DNA of 64,000 nucleotides from Tessaracoccus sp. OH4464_COT-324 (GCF_003932855.1 NZ_RQYZ01000001.1:346708-410707); one strand, 5' to 3'; positions 45,677 to 54,977 are shown, counted from the first letter of the stretch. The notes: generated by a model not told the origin, from the letters alone. Made by a program: numbers and translations.

Positions 45677-45892
45677 GATCTCCTCTTTCCTCTCGGCTGC
45701 CAGAACGCTACCTTCGCCCCAGCCTGATTCCGCACCGACACGCCGCCCCGGCACACGTCGCTCCCCAGGGCTCAGGCCCGCCCGGCACACTCCCCGGCCA
45801 TGAGTAAACTCTGGCTAGGTTATTCGCCCAAGCCCGGCCAGCCGGCGAGCGGCCGGCTGGCGCCTCGGGAAACCTAAACTCGATGTTTAGCT

Positions 45893-46393
45893 TCATTCTT
45901 CCGCCGTGAAGTCATCGGCATTTATCTGGTCTAGGAAAGCGACGAACTCATCGACCTCATCCTGATCCAACTGCTCAGGGGCCACCCCGACCCGGTGCAG
46001 CAACGCGCTCGGGCAGAGGACCCGCCAGCCCATGCGCACCGCGACGGCGACGGCGTCGCTAGGCCTCGCCTCAATCTCACCGATGTTCAGCACCAGCCTG
46101 GCGTAGAAAAGCCCGTCGACCATGTCGTAAATCTCGACGTGTCCGGTGGCCTCAACCTGTTCGAGCACACTGCCCAGCAAGTCGTGCGTCAAGGGGCGGG
46201 TGAACTCCTCGTCCGGAGACAGCAGCAAAGCAATCGCCGCGGCTTCGACGGTCCCGATCCAGATCGGCAGGACCAAACCTGTCGCCTGGTGCTCCAGCAG
46301 GAGGATCGGCTGGTCGTTCTCGCCGCTGAGCCTGATGCCCTGCACCGTCAAATCAACCGTTTCTGGCTTGTCGTCACACATTGAACTGTCCAT
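45893..46393 (-). CDS. Bifunctional nuclease domain (DUF151) protein
   Basis: This 166-residue protein has the BFN/DUF151 core: VQGIRLSGENDQPILLLEHQATGLVLPIWIG, ARPSDAVAVAVRMG. Plant homologues have nuclease activity; bacterial function is uncertain. Its 5' end overlaps the upstream MerR gene. ATG at 46381 is an equal alternative start. The order GarA-MerR-nuclease-MerR is the same as Rv1827-Rv1830 in Mycobacterium. The C-terminus is acidic. Confidence 0.88.
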   Translation of the reverse strand: MDSSMCDDKPETVDLTVQGIRLSGENDQPILLLEHQATGLVLPIWIGTVEAAAIALLLSPDEEFTRPLTHDLLGSVLEQVEATGHVEIYDMVDGLFYARLVLNIGEIEARPSDAVAVAVRMGWRVLCPSALLHRVGVAPEQLDQDEVDEFVAFLDQINADDFTAEE

Positions 46394-47066
46394 GTAGAAA
46401 GGCAAGGTGGGCCTGCATGATCGAGCGGCACACGTCGGCCATGCATTCACTCGGGTAGCCGTTTCGTCGCCGATAGGGCTCCAAGATCTGCTCGATGAGC
46501 GCAACCTCTGTCGAGGCGGCATCCTTCACCACCCGAAGCTGTCTAAGGTCCAAGCCGTAGTGCGCGAGTCTCTTTGCGGCGCTGGCTACCGCAATCGCCT
46601 CCCGCCCATACAAATTGGATCCGCGCCTCGGCTCCACCAGACGCATTCGCTCCAAGTGGATCAGCGAGGCCTCCGGGATCCCGGACTCCACCAAAACCTG
46701 TCTGCGGGTGAAAAGTTGCGACGCCGGAACCCTCACCCTCTGTTGCGTTCGCTCAGGCGGCGGATCGGGTGCCACCGGCTCCACAGCAGGCGGCGGCGCA
46801 GTCATCGGCTCCTCCCCGCGATCGATCGCCTCCAGCTCCTCTCGAATCACCTTCAGCGGAAGGTAACGATCACGCTGCGCGCGCAGAACGTAAAGCAACC
46901 GGTCGATGTCTTTCTGAGTGAACCGACGATATCCGGAGGACTGGAGTCTCTCGGGCGAGATCAAACCTTGGTTGTCGAGAAATCGCAGCTTGGATAGGGA
47001 GAGGTCCGGAAACTCCGCTCGCACCTTCTCCAGGACTTGGCTGATCTTCCACTCCTCGACGGGCAT
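46374..47066 (-). CDS. ftsR: MerR family regulator FtsR-like
   Basis: This 230-residue regulator opens with WKISQVLEKVRAEFPDLSLSKLRFLDNQGLISPERLQSSGYRRF, the MerR HTH and wing without effector cysteines, then a Pro-rich linker (100-118) and a second conserved domain (LFTRRQVLVESGIPEASLIHLERMRLVEP). It matches Rv1828/FtsR, which activates ftsZ in corynebacteria. ATG overlaps the garA stop by one base (TGATG), showing an operon. Confidence 0.88.
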   Translation of the reverse strand: MPVEEWKISQVLEKVRAEFPDLSLSKLRFLDNQGLISPERLQSSGYRRFTQKDIDRLLYVLRAQRDRYLPLKVIREELEAIDRGEEPMTAPPPAVEPVAPDPPPERTQQRVRVPASQLFTRRQVLVESGIPEASLIHLERMRLVEPRRGSNLYGREAIAVASAAKRLAHYGLDLRQLRVVKDAASTEVALIEQILEPYRRRNGYPSECMADVCRSIMQAHLAFLHGQFNV

Positions 47067-47542
47067 CAGCTGCCTCGTGCGTCTCCCACTGCCACGGTGG
47101 CACGATACTTCCCGATCTGCACCTCATCACCATCCCGGACGATGGCTCGGCCATCGATCAAGGTTCGGTTGATGTAGGTACCGTTCAGGCTTCCCAGATC
47201 CTCCAGGAAAAGGACACCGTCGATCCGGATGAACTTAGCGTGGTGCCGGGAGACGGTGATGTCATCAAGGAAGATATCGGACTCCGGGTGGCGCCCCACA
47301 GTGGTGACATCCGCGTCGATCAGGAAACGCGACTCGTCGCCGTGCCCCAGCCTGACCATTAGCATCGCGTTGCCCGGCGCGAGGCCGGGGATGACCTCAG
47401 TGTGGCGCGGACGCGTGTACTCCAGATCATCGATGATCGGAAGATTCGTCGTGGTGTCCGTCAATGTTTCCAGCTGCGCACCGCAATGGCTGCAAAATCG
47501 GGCGGTCTCCGCACAGTCAAAGCCACACTTCAGGCACTTCAT
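47066..47542 (-). CDS. garA: GarA/OdhI-like FHA protein with zinc ribbon
   Basis: This 158-residue protein has an N-terminal zinc ribbon (Cys3, Cys6, Cys17, Cys20) and a C-terminal FHA domain (GRHPESDIFLDDITVSRHHA and GSLNGTYIN). Between them DTTTNLP resembles the phosphorylatable ETTS loop of GarA/OdhI, which inhibits 2-oxoglutarate dehydrogenase when unphosphorylated. The ribbon is an addition relative to mycobacterial GarA. A TAGAGT at 47576-47581 may be its promoter. Confidence 0.85.
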   Translation of the reverse strand: MKCLKCGFDCAETARFCSHCGAQLETLTDTTTNLPIIDDLEYTRPRHTEVIPGLAPGNAMLMVRLGHGDESRFLIDADVTTVGRHPESDIFLDDITVSRHHAKFIRIDGVLFLEDLGSLNGTYINRTLIDGRAIVRDGDEVQIGKYRATVAVGDARGS

Positions 47543-47575
47543 TGCTTAGCCCTCGTTCCCCTCGGTTCCTGCAAG

Positions 47576-47581
47576 ACTCTA
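47576..47581 (-). promoter_or_regulatory. -10 hexamer upstream of the garA operon
   Basis: TAGAGT on the minus strand, 33 bases before the garA ATG; unlike neighbours it leaves a short leader containing GAGGG. Confidence 0.4.
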
Positions 47582-47594
47582 GCGTATGCCAACC

Positions 47595-48398
47595 CTATCG
47601 AGGGCGGGCAAACTGGTACTCACCGGGATCGTTAATCGACTGGATTCGGATCAGCTCCTGCTGCGTGATGAACACCTGGCCCCCCATCCGGGCGCCCTCA
47701 ACCTCGCTCACCAGCCCGCCCCGGAATCGCGCGCCCGCCTCCAGCGTCGCCGGGTCGCCAATCGCGCGAATCATGTAGGGCGCGTCGAGCGGCACCTCAT
47801 CCACGAGCAATCGGCCCTGGTCAGAGGTGAAATAGCTGCCCGCCACAAGCCGCACCTTCCCGTTCAGCTCGATCACCTCCGCCCCAGCGTCGCGCAGTTC
47901 CTCCACAGCGTTGAGCATCAGGTCGGGAGCCATCTTCCCTTGCGGATCCTCGATCCTGATCACGATCCCAGGACCCTCGGCCGGCACCAGGCCCGCCAGG
48001 ATGCTCAACTGTTCCAGGCGGCGCTGCGCATCCTGCTGCCGCTTCGCCTCCTGATCCTGGCCACTCAGCAACTCGTTGTACGTCTGTTCCAGGTCACGCA
48101 GCTCGGCTTCCATGCCGCGCGAGCGGCTCGTCACGGTGTCCAGCAGCTGAACCAGGTCGGCCTGCCGCGCCTGGGCGAATTCCGGCTGCGCGCTCTGCGA
48201 GCGCCAACTCCACGTCAGCAGCAGCGCCGTGACGCACAGCAGTACCGCCGCGACGACCTGTCCTCGGCTCGGCCGCAGAAAGTCGCGCACGTAGTCTCGT
48301 TCCAAGCCACGCCGGAGCGGCCGGCTGGCTGCCCCGTCGGGCCTCGGCCCTGGTTCCGCAGCCGCGCCGGCGGTCACCTCGTCGGGCTGCTCAGGCAT
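47595..48398 (-). CDS. DUF881 membrane-anchored protein
   Basis: This 267-residue protein has a cytosolic N-terminal 45 residues, one helix (QVVAAVLLCVTALLLTWSW), a coiled-coil near 70-120, and the extracellular DUF881 domain (GPGIVIRIEDPQG, ELRDAGAEVIELNGKVRLVAGSYF). The family is linked to the sbp gene and cell envelope; function unknown. ATG at 48398 overlaps sbp by 8 bases. Confidence 0.82.
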   Translation of the reverse strand: MPEQPDEVTAGAAAEPGPRPDGAASRPLRRGLERDYVRDFLRPSRGQVVAAVLLCVTALLLTWSWRSQSAQPEFAQARQADLVQLLDTVTSRSRGMEAELRDLEQTYNELLSGQDQEAKRQQDAQRRLEQLSILAGLVPAEGPGIVIRIEDPQGKMAPDLMLNAVEELRDAGAEVIELNGKVRLVAGSYFTSDQGRLLVDEVPLDAPYMIRAIGDPATLEAGARFRGGLVSEVEGARMGGQVFITQQELIRIQSINDPGEYQFARPR

Positions 48399-48723
48399 GA
48401 AAGATGGCCCTCCTGACGGCGGCCGCATTCGTGAAGATGCGGATTCCCAACACCACCACCACGCCAGTGGACAGCTGCGAGCCGACACCGATCTGGTCCC
48501 CGATGAAGACGATCAGGCCGGCGATCAACACGTTGGACAGAAAGCTGACTGCGAATACCCGGTCGCTGAACACCCCCTCGAAGTAGGCTCGTGTCGCCCC
48601 CAAGATCGCGTCCAGGGCCGCCACGATGGCAATGGGAAAGTAGGGGGCGAGTGCAGGCGGCAGCGTCGGGTCGAAATAGAGGCCGAGCACGACGCCAACC
48701 ACTAGACCAAGAATCGCGTACAC
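48391..48723 (-). CDS. sbp: Small basic protein Sbp (DUF1290)
   Basis: This 110-residue membrane protein has three to four helices and the DUF1290 signature (YAILGLVVGVVLGLYFDPTLPP, IAIVAALDAILGATRAYFEGVFSDRVFAVSF). It lies between two DUF881 genes, the usual context. The GTG start lies two bases after the upstream gene's stop. Confidence 0.88.
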   Translation of the reverse strand: MYAILGLVVGVVLGLYFDPTLPPALAPYFPIAIVAALDAILGATRAYFEGVFSDRVFAVSFLSNVLIAGLIVFIGDQIGVGSQLSTGVVVVLGIRIFTNAAAVRRAIFHA

Positions 48724-48725
48724 GG

Positions 48726-49493
48726 CTATCCCTTCTTCGCATGCCGCAGCCCCAAACCGGGATCTGCCGCCAACTCGACGAAGTCTACCGGCAGCACATC
48801 AAGCCTCAGCCCATAATTCAGGTGCAGCGTGCGCCACCACTCCCCAGCCCACGTTCGGGCGAACCGGCTCGCGAGCTGGGCGCTGTTTCCCAAGCCTTCC
48901 ACCCGGTAGGGCGGACGCAGGGAAACATAGTCGACCGTGATCGCGGCCCCCGCCTGCCGAATCGGAGTGCGGGTGCTCACCCGGATCCCGTTGATCGAAA
49001 CCGCCTCGGCCCCCGCCTCGAACAGGCCATTGACCAGCACCGTCAGGTCACTGTCCAACACGTGCCCCAGCGCAGGCGTGGCGTTGAGGGCGTCGTCCAC
49101 GGTGATCACAACCCCCGGGCCCGAAACCCCAACGGCTCCCGCGAGCAGCTCAGCGTGCGCCAACCTGGAACGCTGCCGCTCGTCCGGCAGCGCCGCGAGC
49201 TGCAGCTCTCGGATGCGCTCCTCGCGGTGCGCGATCTGGCCCGCCAGCTGCTCCTGGTGTTCGTTGGCCTCCCGAAGCTGCGCAACCAGGGCGTCGCGCT
49301 CGGCCGAGCGGACGTCGCGGCTGCTGAGCGTCTCCACCGCGGCCAGCACCAGCAGCGCGGCCAGCAAGCCGAATACCGTCGCCGTCAGCCAAGGCGTGCG
49401 CCTGGGCGCGGTCGTCGCGGCATACTCCGGCTCCAAGGCCTCCTCGGTGAGGGTCCGAAGCAGGCTCATTGACGCGTCAGGACGCCTGGTCAT
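48726..49493 (-). CDS. DUF881 membrane-anchored protein
   Basis: This 255-residue paralogue of the next-but-one gene has one membrane helix (TATVFGLLAALLVLAAVE), a coiled-coil (residues 60-105) and a DUF881 domain (GPGVVITVDD, LFEAGAEAVSINGIRVST). ATG at 49493 overlaps the pgsA stop (TGATG). The pair plus sbp is probably one membrane complex; that is an inference. Confidence 0.82.
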   Translation of the reverse strand: MTRRPDASMSLLRTLTEEALEPEYAATTAPRRTPWLTATVFGLLAALLVLAAVETLSSRDVRSAERDALVAQLREANEHQEQLAGQIAHREERIRELQLAALPDERQRSRLAHAELLAGAVGVSGPGVVITVDDALNATPALGHVLDSDLTVLVNGLFEAGAEAVSINGIRVSTRTPIRQAGAAITVDYVSLRPPYRVEGLGNSAQLASRFARTWAGEWWRTLHLNYGLRLDVLPVDFVELAADPGLGLRHAKKG

Positions 49494-50083
49494 CAGAGCG
49501 TCACTTCCGCCCGGCTCTCGCGCAGGAGTTCCCGGGTGGCGGCCACATATTGGAAGCCCGCCACCCAGTACAAGACGGCTCCGACCAGACCGATGGCCCA
49601 GGCCACCCAGTAGACGAGCGACCAGCCTGTCACCGCGTCGTGGCCCAGCAGCAACAACGGCAGCGCAATCAGCAGCGCGAACGTGCCGCACTTACCCAGC
49701 CACGTGACGGGCAACGCGTTTCGCCCCGTGCGGCGCAGGAAAGGCACCAAAGCCAACAACATCGCGTCGCGCGCCAGCAGCGCCATCACAAACCACGCAG
49801 GCAACAGGCCGCTGATCAGCAACGCGCTGACCGTCGCGATGATGTAGAGCCGATCCGTAACCGGATCCAGCTGGGCGCCCAGCTTGGTGCGCTGCTGCAG
49901 CACCCGGGCCAGGAAACCGTCGAACCAGTCGGTGATCCCTGAGATCATCAAAATCGCCACCGCCGGCGTGTAATTGCCGACGATGATCAGCCAGACGAAA
50001 ACTGGAATGGCTGCCAACCGAATGAAAGACAGCACATTCGGAACTGTCATCACACGGTCGGTATCCCACACTGGTTCGGTCAC
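49493..50083 (-). CDS. CDP-alcohol phosphatidyltransferase, PgsA2-like
   Basis: This 196-residue membrane enzyme has the CDP-alcohol transferase motif D-x2-DG-x2-AR-x8-G-x3-D-x3-D, seen in DWFDGFLARVLQQRTKLGAQLDPVTDR. MTVPNVLSFIRL and ALPVTWLGKCGTFALL match the mycobacterial Rv1822 (PgsA2) group rather than the phosphatidylinositol-phosphate synthase. Phosphatidylglycerophosphate or cardiolipin synthesis is likely. GTG at 50083 is chosen; pimA lies 10 bases upstream. Confidence 0.82.
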   Translation of the reverse strand: MTEPVWDTDRVMTVPNVLSFIRLAAIPVFVWLIIVGNYTPAVAILMISGITDWFDGFLARVLQQRTKLGAQLDPVTDRLYIIATVSALLISGLLPAWFVMALLARDAMLLALVPFLRRTGRNALPVTWLGKCGTFALLIALPLLLLGHDAVTGWSLVYWVAWAIGLVGAVLYWVAGFQYVAATRELLRESRAEVTL

Positions 50084-50093
50084 GGGGACAACA

Positions 50094-51074
50094 CTAGCCC
50101 AGCAGGGCCAATTCGTACTGGCGCAGGATCCTTGGCCCCACCTCGGCCCACGAGAACGGCTTCGCCAGGCCACGCGCCACCGATTCCCCGACCCCCTGCC
50201 CCAGGAGCGCCCGCACAGCAGCGACCGCCCCGGGCACGCTTCCCGGCTCGAACCAGCGCACGACGCGCGGATCGTCCACCACCGCCCGAAACGCCGGCAG
50301 CCGGCTCCCAACGATGCCCGCTCCGCTGGCGAGCGCTTCGACAAGGACCACGCCGAAGGACTCCCCGCCCAGGTTCGGCGCAAACAGGAAGCTCGCCCGC
50401 TGCAGGGCTTCGGCCAGCTCGCCTTCGCTGGCCCGCCCGTCGGAGAACTCGACGAAGTCCACCTCCCCCGCCAGCCGTTCCCGGACATCGCGGAATATGG
50501 CGTAGCCCTTGCGCGAATCCGTCTTGCGCCCGATGAACACGCCGAGCCGCTCCCGCCTCAGCCCGCTCGCCGCCGGCGGCACGATGGCGTTCGGAATCAC
50601 CTCCGCCGGCAGCGCAAACCGACCCACCGTCTCATTCGCCGCGGCCGAGACGGCGATGCTCACCCGCGCCCCCAACCGGGCCGCGCGCCAGCGCAGGGCC
50701 GCGCCCAACGCCCACCCCGGCAGGAAGTGCGCATGGTGCGTGACGACGAGCCGTGGCGCCCGTCGCGCCACGGCGTATGCGACGCCCGGGGTGAGGGGCT
50801 CGTGGACATGCACCACGTCGGCTGCCGCGGCCACAGCCCAGGCCTCGCGACGTTGGCTCGCCCCAAGCGCGAGTCGGGCCGTTGAGCCGTTAAACCGGAT
50901 GGGCACGCTCGCACCCAACGTGTGTATCGGGAAACTCGCCGCACGCGCCGAACCCGGGGCGATCACCGTCGGCTCGTGTCCCATCGACTGCAACCAACCC
51001 GCCAAGCCGAGAACATGCTTGCCCACTCCCCCGGCCACGTCGAGTGAGTAGGGACACACGAGCGCGATCCTCAT
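50094..51074 (-). CDS. pimA: Phosphatidylinositol mannosyltransferase PimA-like
   Basis: This 326-residue GT4 enzyme likely adds mannose from GDP-mannose to phosphatidylinositol. The N-terminal RIALVCPYSLDVAGGVGKHVLGLA is typical of PimA, HVHEPLTPGVAY and HHAHF follow, and the donor site has GRKTDSRKGY and ApNLGGESFGVVLVEALASG with the EX7E glutamates. ATG overlaps the acyltransferase gene by 4 bases. The order patA-pimA is the same as in mycobacteria. Confidence 0.9.
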   Translation of the reverse strand: MRIALVCPYSLDVAGGVGKHVLGLAGWLQSMGHEPTVIAPGSARAASFPIHTLGASVPIRFNGSTARLALGASQRREAWAVAAAADVVHVHEPLTPGVAYAVARRAPRLVVTHHAHFLPGWALGAALRWRAARLGARVSIAVSAAANETVGRFALPAEVIPNAIVPPAASGLRRERLGVFIGRKTDSRKGYAIFRDVRERLAGEVDFVEFSDGRASEGELAEALQRASFLFAPNLGGESFGVVLVEALASGAGIVGSRLPAFRAVVDDPRVVRWFEPGSVPGAVAAVRALLGQGVGESVARGLAKPFSWAEVGPRILRQYELALLG

Positions 51075-51889
51075 CGCGTCATCGGCTGCAGCACCAGCCA
51101 GTTCGCGGGATCGGCAGAGATGGCAGCCGCGAAGCGCTCAACGACGCGCTGCATCGTCGGAACCACCTCGTCCACCACGATGCGCTCGCTGACGCTCAAC
51201 CGCAGGCGACCGCCGACGAAGCGGGCGGTGGCGACGCGCAGATCCGCGCCCGTGCGGCGGGCCAGCAGAGCCGGGCCCGCCGGCACCTTCGAGACGAACC
51301 CGGTGGGCCAGCGAACCGCCACGCCATGCGCGCTCAGATCCCGATCGGCCAGCAGACACAGCACCAGGCCATCGGCCACATCGGCGGCCAGGGAGTCCGT
51401 CAGCCCGCGCTCAGCCACCGGGTAGATCTTCATGCCCATCGCCTCGCGCGCGGACCGGAACTCCTCGAACAGCCCGTCCGGAAGCCGTTCGGCGACGCTG
51501 ACCACCGGCATTCCCGCCCTGGTGCACCATGCCCCGGCTCCATCCCAGGAACCCATGTGCGGCAGGGCTAGAACCAGACCGGGCCCAGCCAGCGAGTCGC
51601 GCATCCGCTGCTCGTCGGCCGGATCGATCGAGATGCGCCGCAGGTTGGGCCACTTCGCGAGCGACAAAGACCACAGCCGATTCATCAGCCAGTGTCGGAT
51701 CAGGAGCCGCGTGGCCCGGCGATCCGGCTCCAACCCAACGACCGCGGCGACATTGGCTCGCCACCTGAGCACCGCCGCTGGCGGCCTGAGCACCACGACG
51801 CGCGCGCCCGCTCCCGCGATGGCGTTGCCCAGCCAGACGGGCACCCGCCCGCCCCAGCGGAACACCCGTCGCGGCGACGGCCTAAGCAT
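51071..51889 (-). CDS. patA: Phosphatidylinositol mannoside acyltransferase
   Basis: This 272-residue LpxL/HtrB-fold acyltransferase probably acylates the mannose of PIM. The catalytic HxxxxD is His111-Asp116 in PHMGSWDG. LADRDLSAHGVAVRW and KVPAGPALLARRTGA are family blocks. ATG at 51889 overlaps the HIT gene stop by 8 bases; a longer frame upstream reads through the HIT gene and is rejected. Confidence 0.88.
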   Translation of the reverse strand: MLRPSPRRVFRWGGRVPVWLGNAIAGAGARVVVLRPPAAVLRWRANVAAVVGLEPDRRATRLLIRHWLMNRLWSLSLAKWPNLRRISIDPADEQRMRDSLAGPGLVLALPHMGSWDGAGAWCTRAGMPVVSVAERLPDGLFEEFRSAREAMGMKIYPVAERGLTDSLAADVADGLVLCLLADRDLSAHGVAVRWPTGFVSKVPAGPALLARRTGADLRVATARFVGGRLRLSVSERIVVDEVVPTMQRVVERFAAAISADPANWLVLQPMTR

Positions 51890-52403
51890 CCGCCCAGGCT
51901 GCGGCCAGCTGTTCCCGGGCGTCCTCCAGCAGCTGCGGGACCGCCTTCGTCTGCGCCACGATCGGCAAGAAATTCGCGTCTCCCAACCAGCGCGGCACCA
52001 CATGCTGATGCAGGTGCATAGCGATGCCCGCGCCCGCCACGTCACCCTGATTCATCCCGATGTTGAACCCGGCAGGCCGGCTCACCGCCTGCAGCGTCGA
52101 GATTGCCTGCTGCGTGAGTTCGGCGATCTCCCTCGTCTCCTCCGGCGTGGCGTCGACGTAGCCCGAGACATGCCGATACGGGCAGACGAGCAGGTGGCCG
52201 GGATTGTACGGAAACAGGTTCATCACGACGAAGGCGTGCTCCCCGCGGTGCACGATCAGCCCCTCGGCGTCCGCTTTCCGGGGGCTGACACAGAAGGGGC
52301 ACTCGCCAGCATCGCGGGGCTTCGCCGCGCCGTCAATGTAGACCATGCGGTGCGGGGTCCACAGCCGCTGGAACGAATCCGGAATCCCGGCCAGCTCGCT
52401 CAT
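51882..52403 (-). CDS. HIT family hydrolase, AP4A phosphorylase-like
   Basis: This 173-residue protein has the histidine triad HLHQH (His130, 132, 134) and a zinc-like pair CPFC at residues 35-38. It resembles the mycobacterial AP4A phosphorylase next to thrS. It is overlapped by thrS upstream (4 bases) and patA downstream (8 bases). Confidence 0.88.
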   Translation of the reverse strand: MSELAGIPDSFQRLWTPHRMVYIDGAAKPRDAGECPFCVSPRKADAEGLIVHRGEHAFVVMNLFPYNPGHLLVCPYRHVSGYVDATPEETREIAELTQQAISTLQAVSRPAGFNIGMNQGDVAGAGIAMHLHQHVVPRWLGDANFLPIVAQTKAVPQLLEDAREQLAAAWADA

Positions 52404-54418
52404 TGTGCTGCCGTCGGGGTGGAGTTGCTTCGGCTGCGCACGTGCTCGATGATCTCCGCCACCGCCTCGGCCACCGGAACCCCATTTCGCTGCGAGCCGT
52501 CGCGGAACCGGAAGGACACCGCCTGGGCGTCGCGATCGTCACCGCCCGCGATCAGCATGAACGGCACCTTCTCCTTCTGCGCGTTGCGGATCTTCTTCGG
52601 AAACCGGTCATCCGAAGCGTCCAGCGCCACGCGGATCCCGGCGCGACGCAGCTGATCCAGCACCCCGCCTAGATAGTCGTTGAACTCGGCGGCCACCGGA
52701 ATGCCCAGCACCTGAACCGGCGCCAGCCAGGCCGGGAAGGCCCCGGCGTAGTGCTCGGTCAGCACGGCGAAGAACCGCTCGATCGAGCCGAACAATGCGC
52801 GGTGGATCATGACCGGGCGCTTGCGCGTGCCGTCTGCCGCCTGGTACTCGAGCCCGAAGCGCTCAGGAAGGTTGAAGTCGAGCTGGATCGTCGACATCTG
52901 CCAGGTGCGGCCGATGGCGTCCTTCGCCTGCACCGAGATCTTCGGGCCGTAGAACGCCGCGCCGCCCGGATCGTCGACGAGGGACAGGCCCGAATCGGTG
53001 GCCACCTGCCGCAGCACCTCGGTGGCTTCCTCCCAGGTGGCGTCGTCGCCGACGAACTTCTCCGGGTTCTTCGTGGACAGTTCCAGGTAGAAGTCGTCCA
53101 GACCGTAGTCGGCCAGCAAGTCGAGCACGAACTTCAGCAGGAAGGCCAACTCGTCGCGCATCTGCTCACGGGTGCAGTAAATGTGCGCGTCGTCCTGCGT
53201 AAACCCGCGGGCTCGGGTGAGGCCGTGTACCACGCCGGATTTTTCGTTGCGGTAGACCGTGCCGAACTCGAACAGGCGCAGCGGCAACTCACGGTAGGAG
53301 CGGCCCCGCGCGGCGAAGATCAGGTTGTGCATGGGGCAGTTCATGGGCTTCATGTAGTAGTCCACGCCCTGTTTCGTGATGTTGCCCCTCTCGTCGCGCT
53401 CCTCGTCCATGTGCATGGGCGGGTACATGCCGTCGGCGTACCAGTCGAGGTGGCCGGACACCTCGTAGAGGCGCGCCTTGGTCAGGTGCGGCGTGTAGGC
53501 GAACTCGTAGCCCTCCTCGACGTGCCGCCGCCGCGAGTACTCCTCCATCTCCATGCGCACCATGGCGCCCTTCGGGTGGAAGACAGCCAGCCCGGAGCCG
53601 ATCTCGTCGGGGAAGCTGAACAGGTCCAGTTCGACGCCCAGCTTCCGGTGGTCGCGCTTGGCGGCCTCCTCCAGGCGGGTCACGTAGGCGTTGAGGTCGT
53701 CCTTCGACGCCCACGCCGTGCCGTAGACACGCTGCAGGCTCGCGTTGCGCTGGTCGCCGCGCCAGTAGGCCGCGGACGAGCGCATCAGCTTCACAGCCTG
53801 CAGGTAGCCGGTGTGCGGCACGTGTGGGCCTCGGCAGAGGTCCTTCCAAGCCACCGAGCCGTCGCGGTTGACGTTGTCGTAGATGGTCAGCTGGCCCGAA
53901 CCCACTTCCACCGACGCCCCGTCGGCGTCGCCCGCCGAACCCTTGTCGGCGATCAGCTCCAGCTTGAACGGCTCGTCGGCCAGCTCGGCGCGCGCCTCGT
54001 CGTCGGAGACCTCGCGCCTGACGAAACGCTGCTTCGCCTTGATGATCTGCTGCATCTTCTTCTCGATGGCCTTCAGATCCGCGGGCGTCAACGGGTCGCA
54101 CTGGAAGTCGTAGTAGAAGCCGTCAACGATCGGCGGGCCGATCCCGAGCTTGGCCTCGGTGAAGATCTCCTGCAGCGCCTGGGCCGTCACGTGCCCGGCC
54201 GAGTGGCGCAGGATGGCGAGCCCCTCGTCGGATTCGACGCTGACCGGGGTCACCTCGTCGCCGTCGCGCAGTTCGCGCGCCAGGTCGATAGTCTCCCCCG
54301 CCACCTTCATCGCGACGATGGTGCGGTCGTCGCCGAACAGATCGAGCCCGGTCGTGGTCGTCGTCAGCTCAACCCTCTCCGGGCCGGTTGGGCGATTGAC
54401 GACGATGGACGCGTTCAT
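52400..54418 (-). CDS. thrS: Threonyl-tRNA synthetase
   Basis: This 672-residue class II synthetase has the TGS domain (1-65), the HSAGH second additional domain near residue 90 for editing, a catalytic core with MNCPMHN zinc Cys near residue 360, motif 2 ([15 protein letters not shown]) and motif 3 ([10 protein letters not shown]), and an anticodon-binding end. GAAAGGA precedes the ATG. It leads the thrS-HIT-patA-pimA run. Confidence 0.97.
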   Translation of the reverse strand: MNASIVVNRPTGPERVELTTTTTGLDLFGDDRTIVAMKVAGETIDLARELRDGDEVTPVSVESDEGLAILRHSAGHVTAQALQEIFTEAKLGIGPPIVDGFYYDFQCDPLTPADLKAIEKKMQQIIKAKQRFVRREVSDDEARAELADEPFKLELIADKGSAGDADGASVEVGSGQLTIYDNVNRDGSVAWKDLCRGPHVPHTGYLQAVKLMRSSAAYWRGDQRNASLQRVYGTAWASKDDLNAYVTRLEEAAKRDHRKLGVELDLFSFPDEIGSGLAVFHPKGAMVRMEMEEYSRRRHVEEGYEFAYTPHLTKARLYEVSGHLDWYADGMYPPMHMDEERDERGNITKQGVDYYMKPMNCPMHNLIFAARGRSYRELPLRLFEFGTVYRNEKSGVVHGLTRARGFTQDDAHIYCTREQMRDELAFLLKFVLDLLADYGLDDFYLELSTKNPEKFVGDDATWEEATEVLRQVATDSGLSLVDDPGGAAFYGPKISVQAKDAIGRTWQMSTIQLDFNLPERFGLEYQAADGTRKRPVMIHRALFGSIERFFAVLTEHYAGAFPAWLAPVQVLGIPVAAEFNDYLGGVLDQLRRAGIRVALDASDDRFPKKIRNAQKEKVPFMLIAGGDDRDAQAVSFRFRDGSQRNGVPVAEAVAEIIEHVRSRSNSTPTAAQ

Positions 54419-54504
54419 GGCACGTTCCTTTCAGTAGATGGCAGGGCAATTATGCCACCCACCGCCTGCCCGGGTCGCGCTCGGTGACGGCCGCCCACGC
54501 CCGG

Positions 54505-54774
54505 TTACTGCGCGCCGCGCGCCGCCAGCCGCTCCGCGGCGAAGGGGCAGGTGGCGCGCACCTCGTGCCCCGCGGCAGCGATCTCGTCGAGCGCGAAGTC
54601 CACCACCTGGGCGGCAAGGCCCTGACCGCGGAAGTCGGGCAGTGTCTCGGTGTGGGGCAGCTCGACGACGCCGCCAACCTCAAGGAAGTCGACGAAGGCC
54701 GCCAACTGATCCCCCACCCGGAGTTCGTAGCGCAGGGACTCGTCGTTTCGTTTCAGGGAGTGCTTCTGTTCCAT
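54505..54774 (-). CDS. Small GNAT (NATD1/YjdJ-type) acetyltransferase
   Basis: This 89-residue protein is the short GCN5-related type (ELPHTETLPDFRGQGLAAQVVDFALDEI, then VRATCPFAAERLA). Substrate unknown. ATG at 54774 is chosen: TACACT ends eight bases before it. A longer in-frame reading would run back through the tRNA genes and is not real. Confidence 0.82.
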   Translation of the reverse strand: MEQKHSLKRNDESLRYELRVGDQLAAFVDFLEVGGVVELPHTETLPDFRGQGLAAQVVDFALDEIAAAGHEVRATCPFAAERLAARGAQ

Positions 54775-54782
54775 GGGGAGAC

Positions 54783-54788
54783 AGTGTA
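54783..54788 (-). promoter_or_regulatory. -10 hexamer for the NATD1-type gene
   Basis: TACACT on the minus strand, 8 bases before the ATG, directly after the tRNA terminator. Confidence 0.4.
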
Positions 54789-54796
54789 GGACAAAC

Positions 54797-54826
54797 GAGA
54801 AACGAGCCCCGCGGGGCTCGTTTCTC
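54797..54826 (-). terminator. Terminator of the Gly-Cys-Val tRNA array
   Basis: A fully self-complementary 30-base sequence: GAGAAACGAGCCCC, GC, GGGGCTCGTTTCTC. The right arm ends in a T-rich segment on the minus strand. It lies 5-7 bases after tRNA-Val. Confidence 0.8.
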
Positions 54827-54833
54827 GATCTGG

Positions 54834-54905
54834 TGGGCGATGCCAGGTTTGAACTGGCGACCTCTTCCGTGTCAAGGAAGCGCGCTACCACTGCGCCAAC
54901 CGCCC
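54834..54905 (-). tRNA. tRNA-Val (anticodon GAC)
   Basis: Acceptor GGGCGGT with ATCGCCC (one G-U), anticodon loop TTGACAC giving GAC, and T arm with GTTCAAACC. CCA is encoded at 54831-54833. Last of a three-tRNA array. Confidence 0.94.
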
Positions 54906-54906
54906 G

Positions 54907-54977
54907 AGGTGGAGACGGGATTTGAACCCGTGTACACGGATTTGCAGTCCGTTGCCTCGCCTCTCGGCCACTCCACC
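54907..54977 (-). tRNA. tRNA-Cys (anticodon GCA)
   Basis: Acceptor GGTGGAG with CTCCACC, anticodon stem ACGGA/TCCGT around loop CTGCAAA. 71 bases. One base separates it from tRNA-Val. Confidence 0.95.

Noticed and set aside
52751..54487. 578-codon plus-strand frame over thrS
   Set aside because: Shadow of thrS, Val/Leu/Arg/His-rich with no family match.
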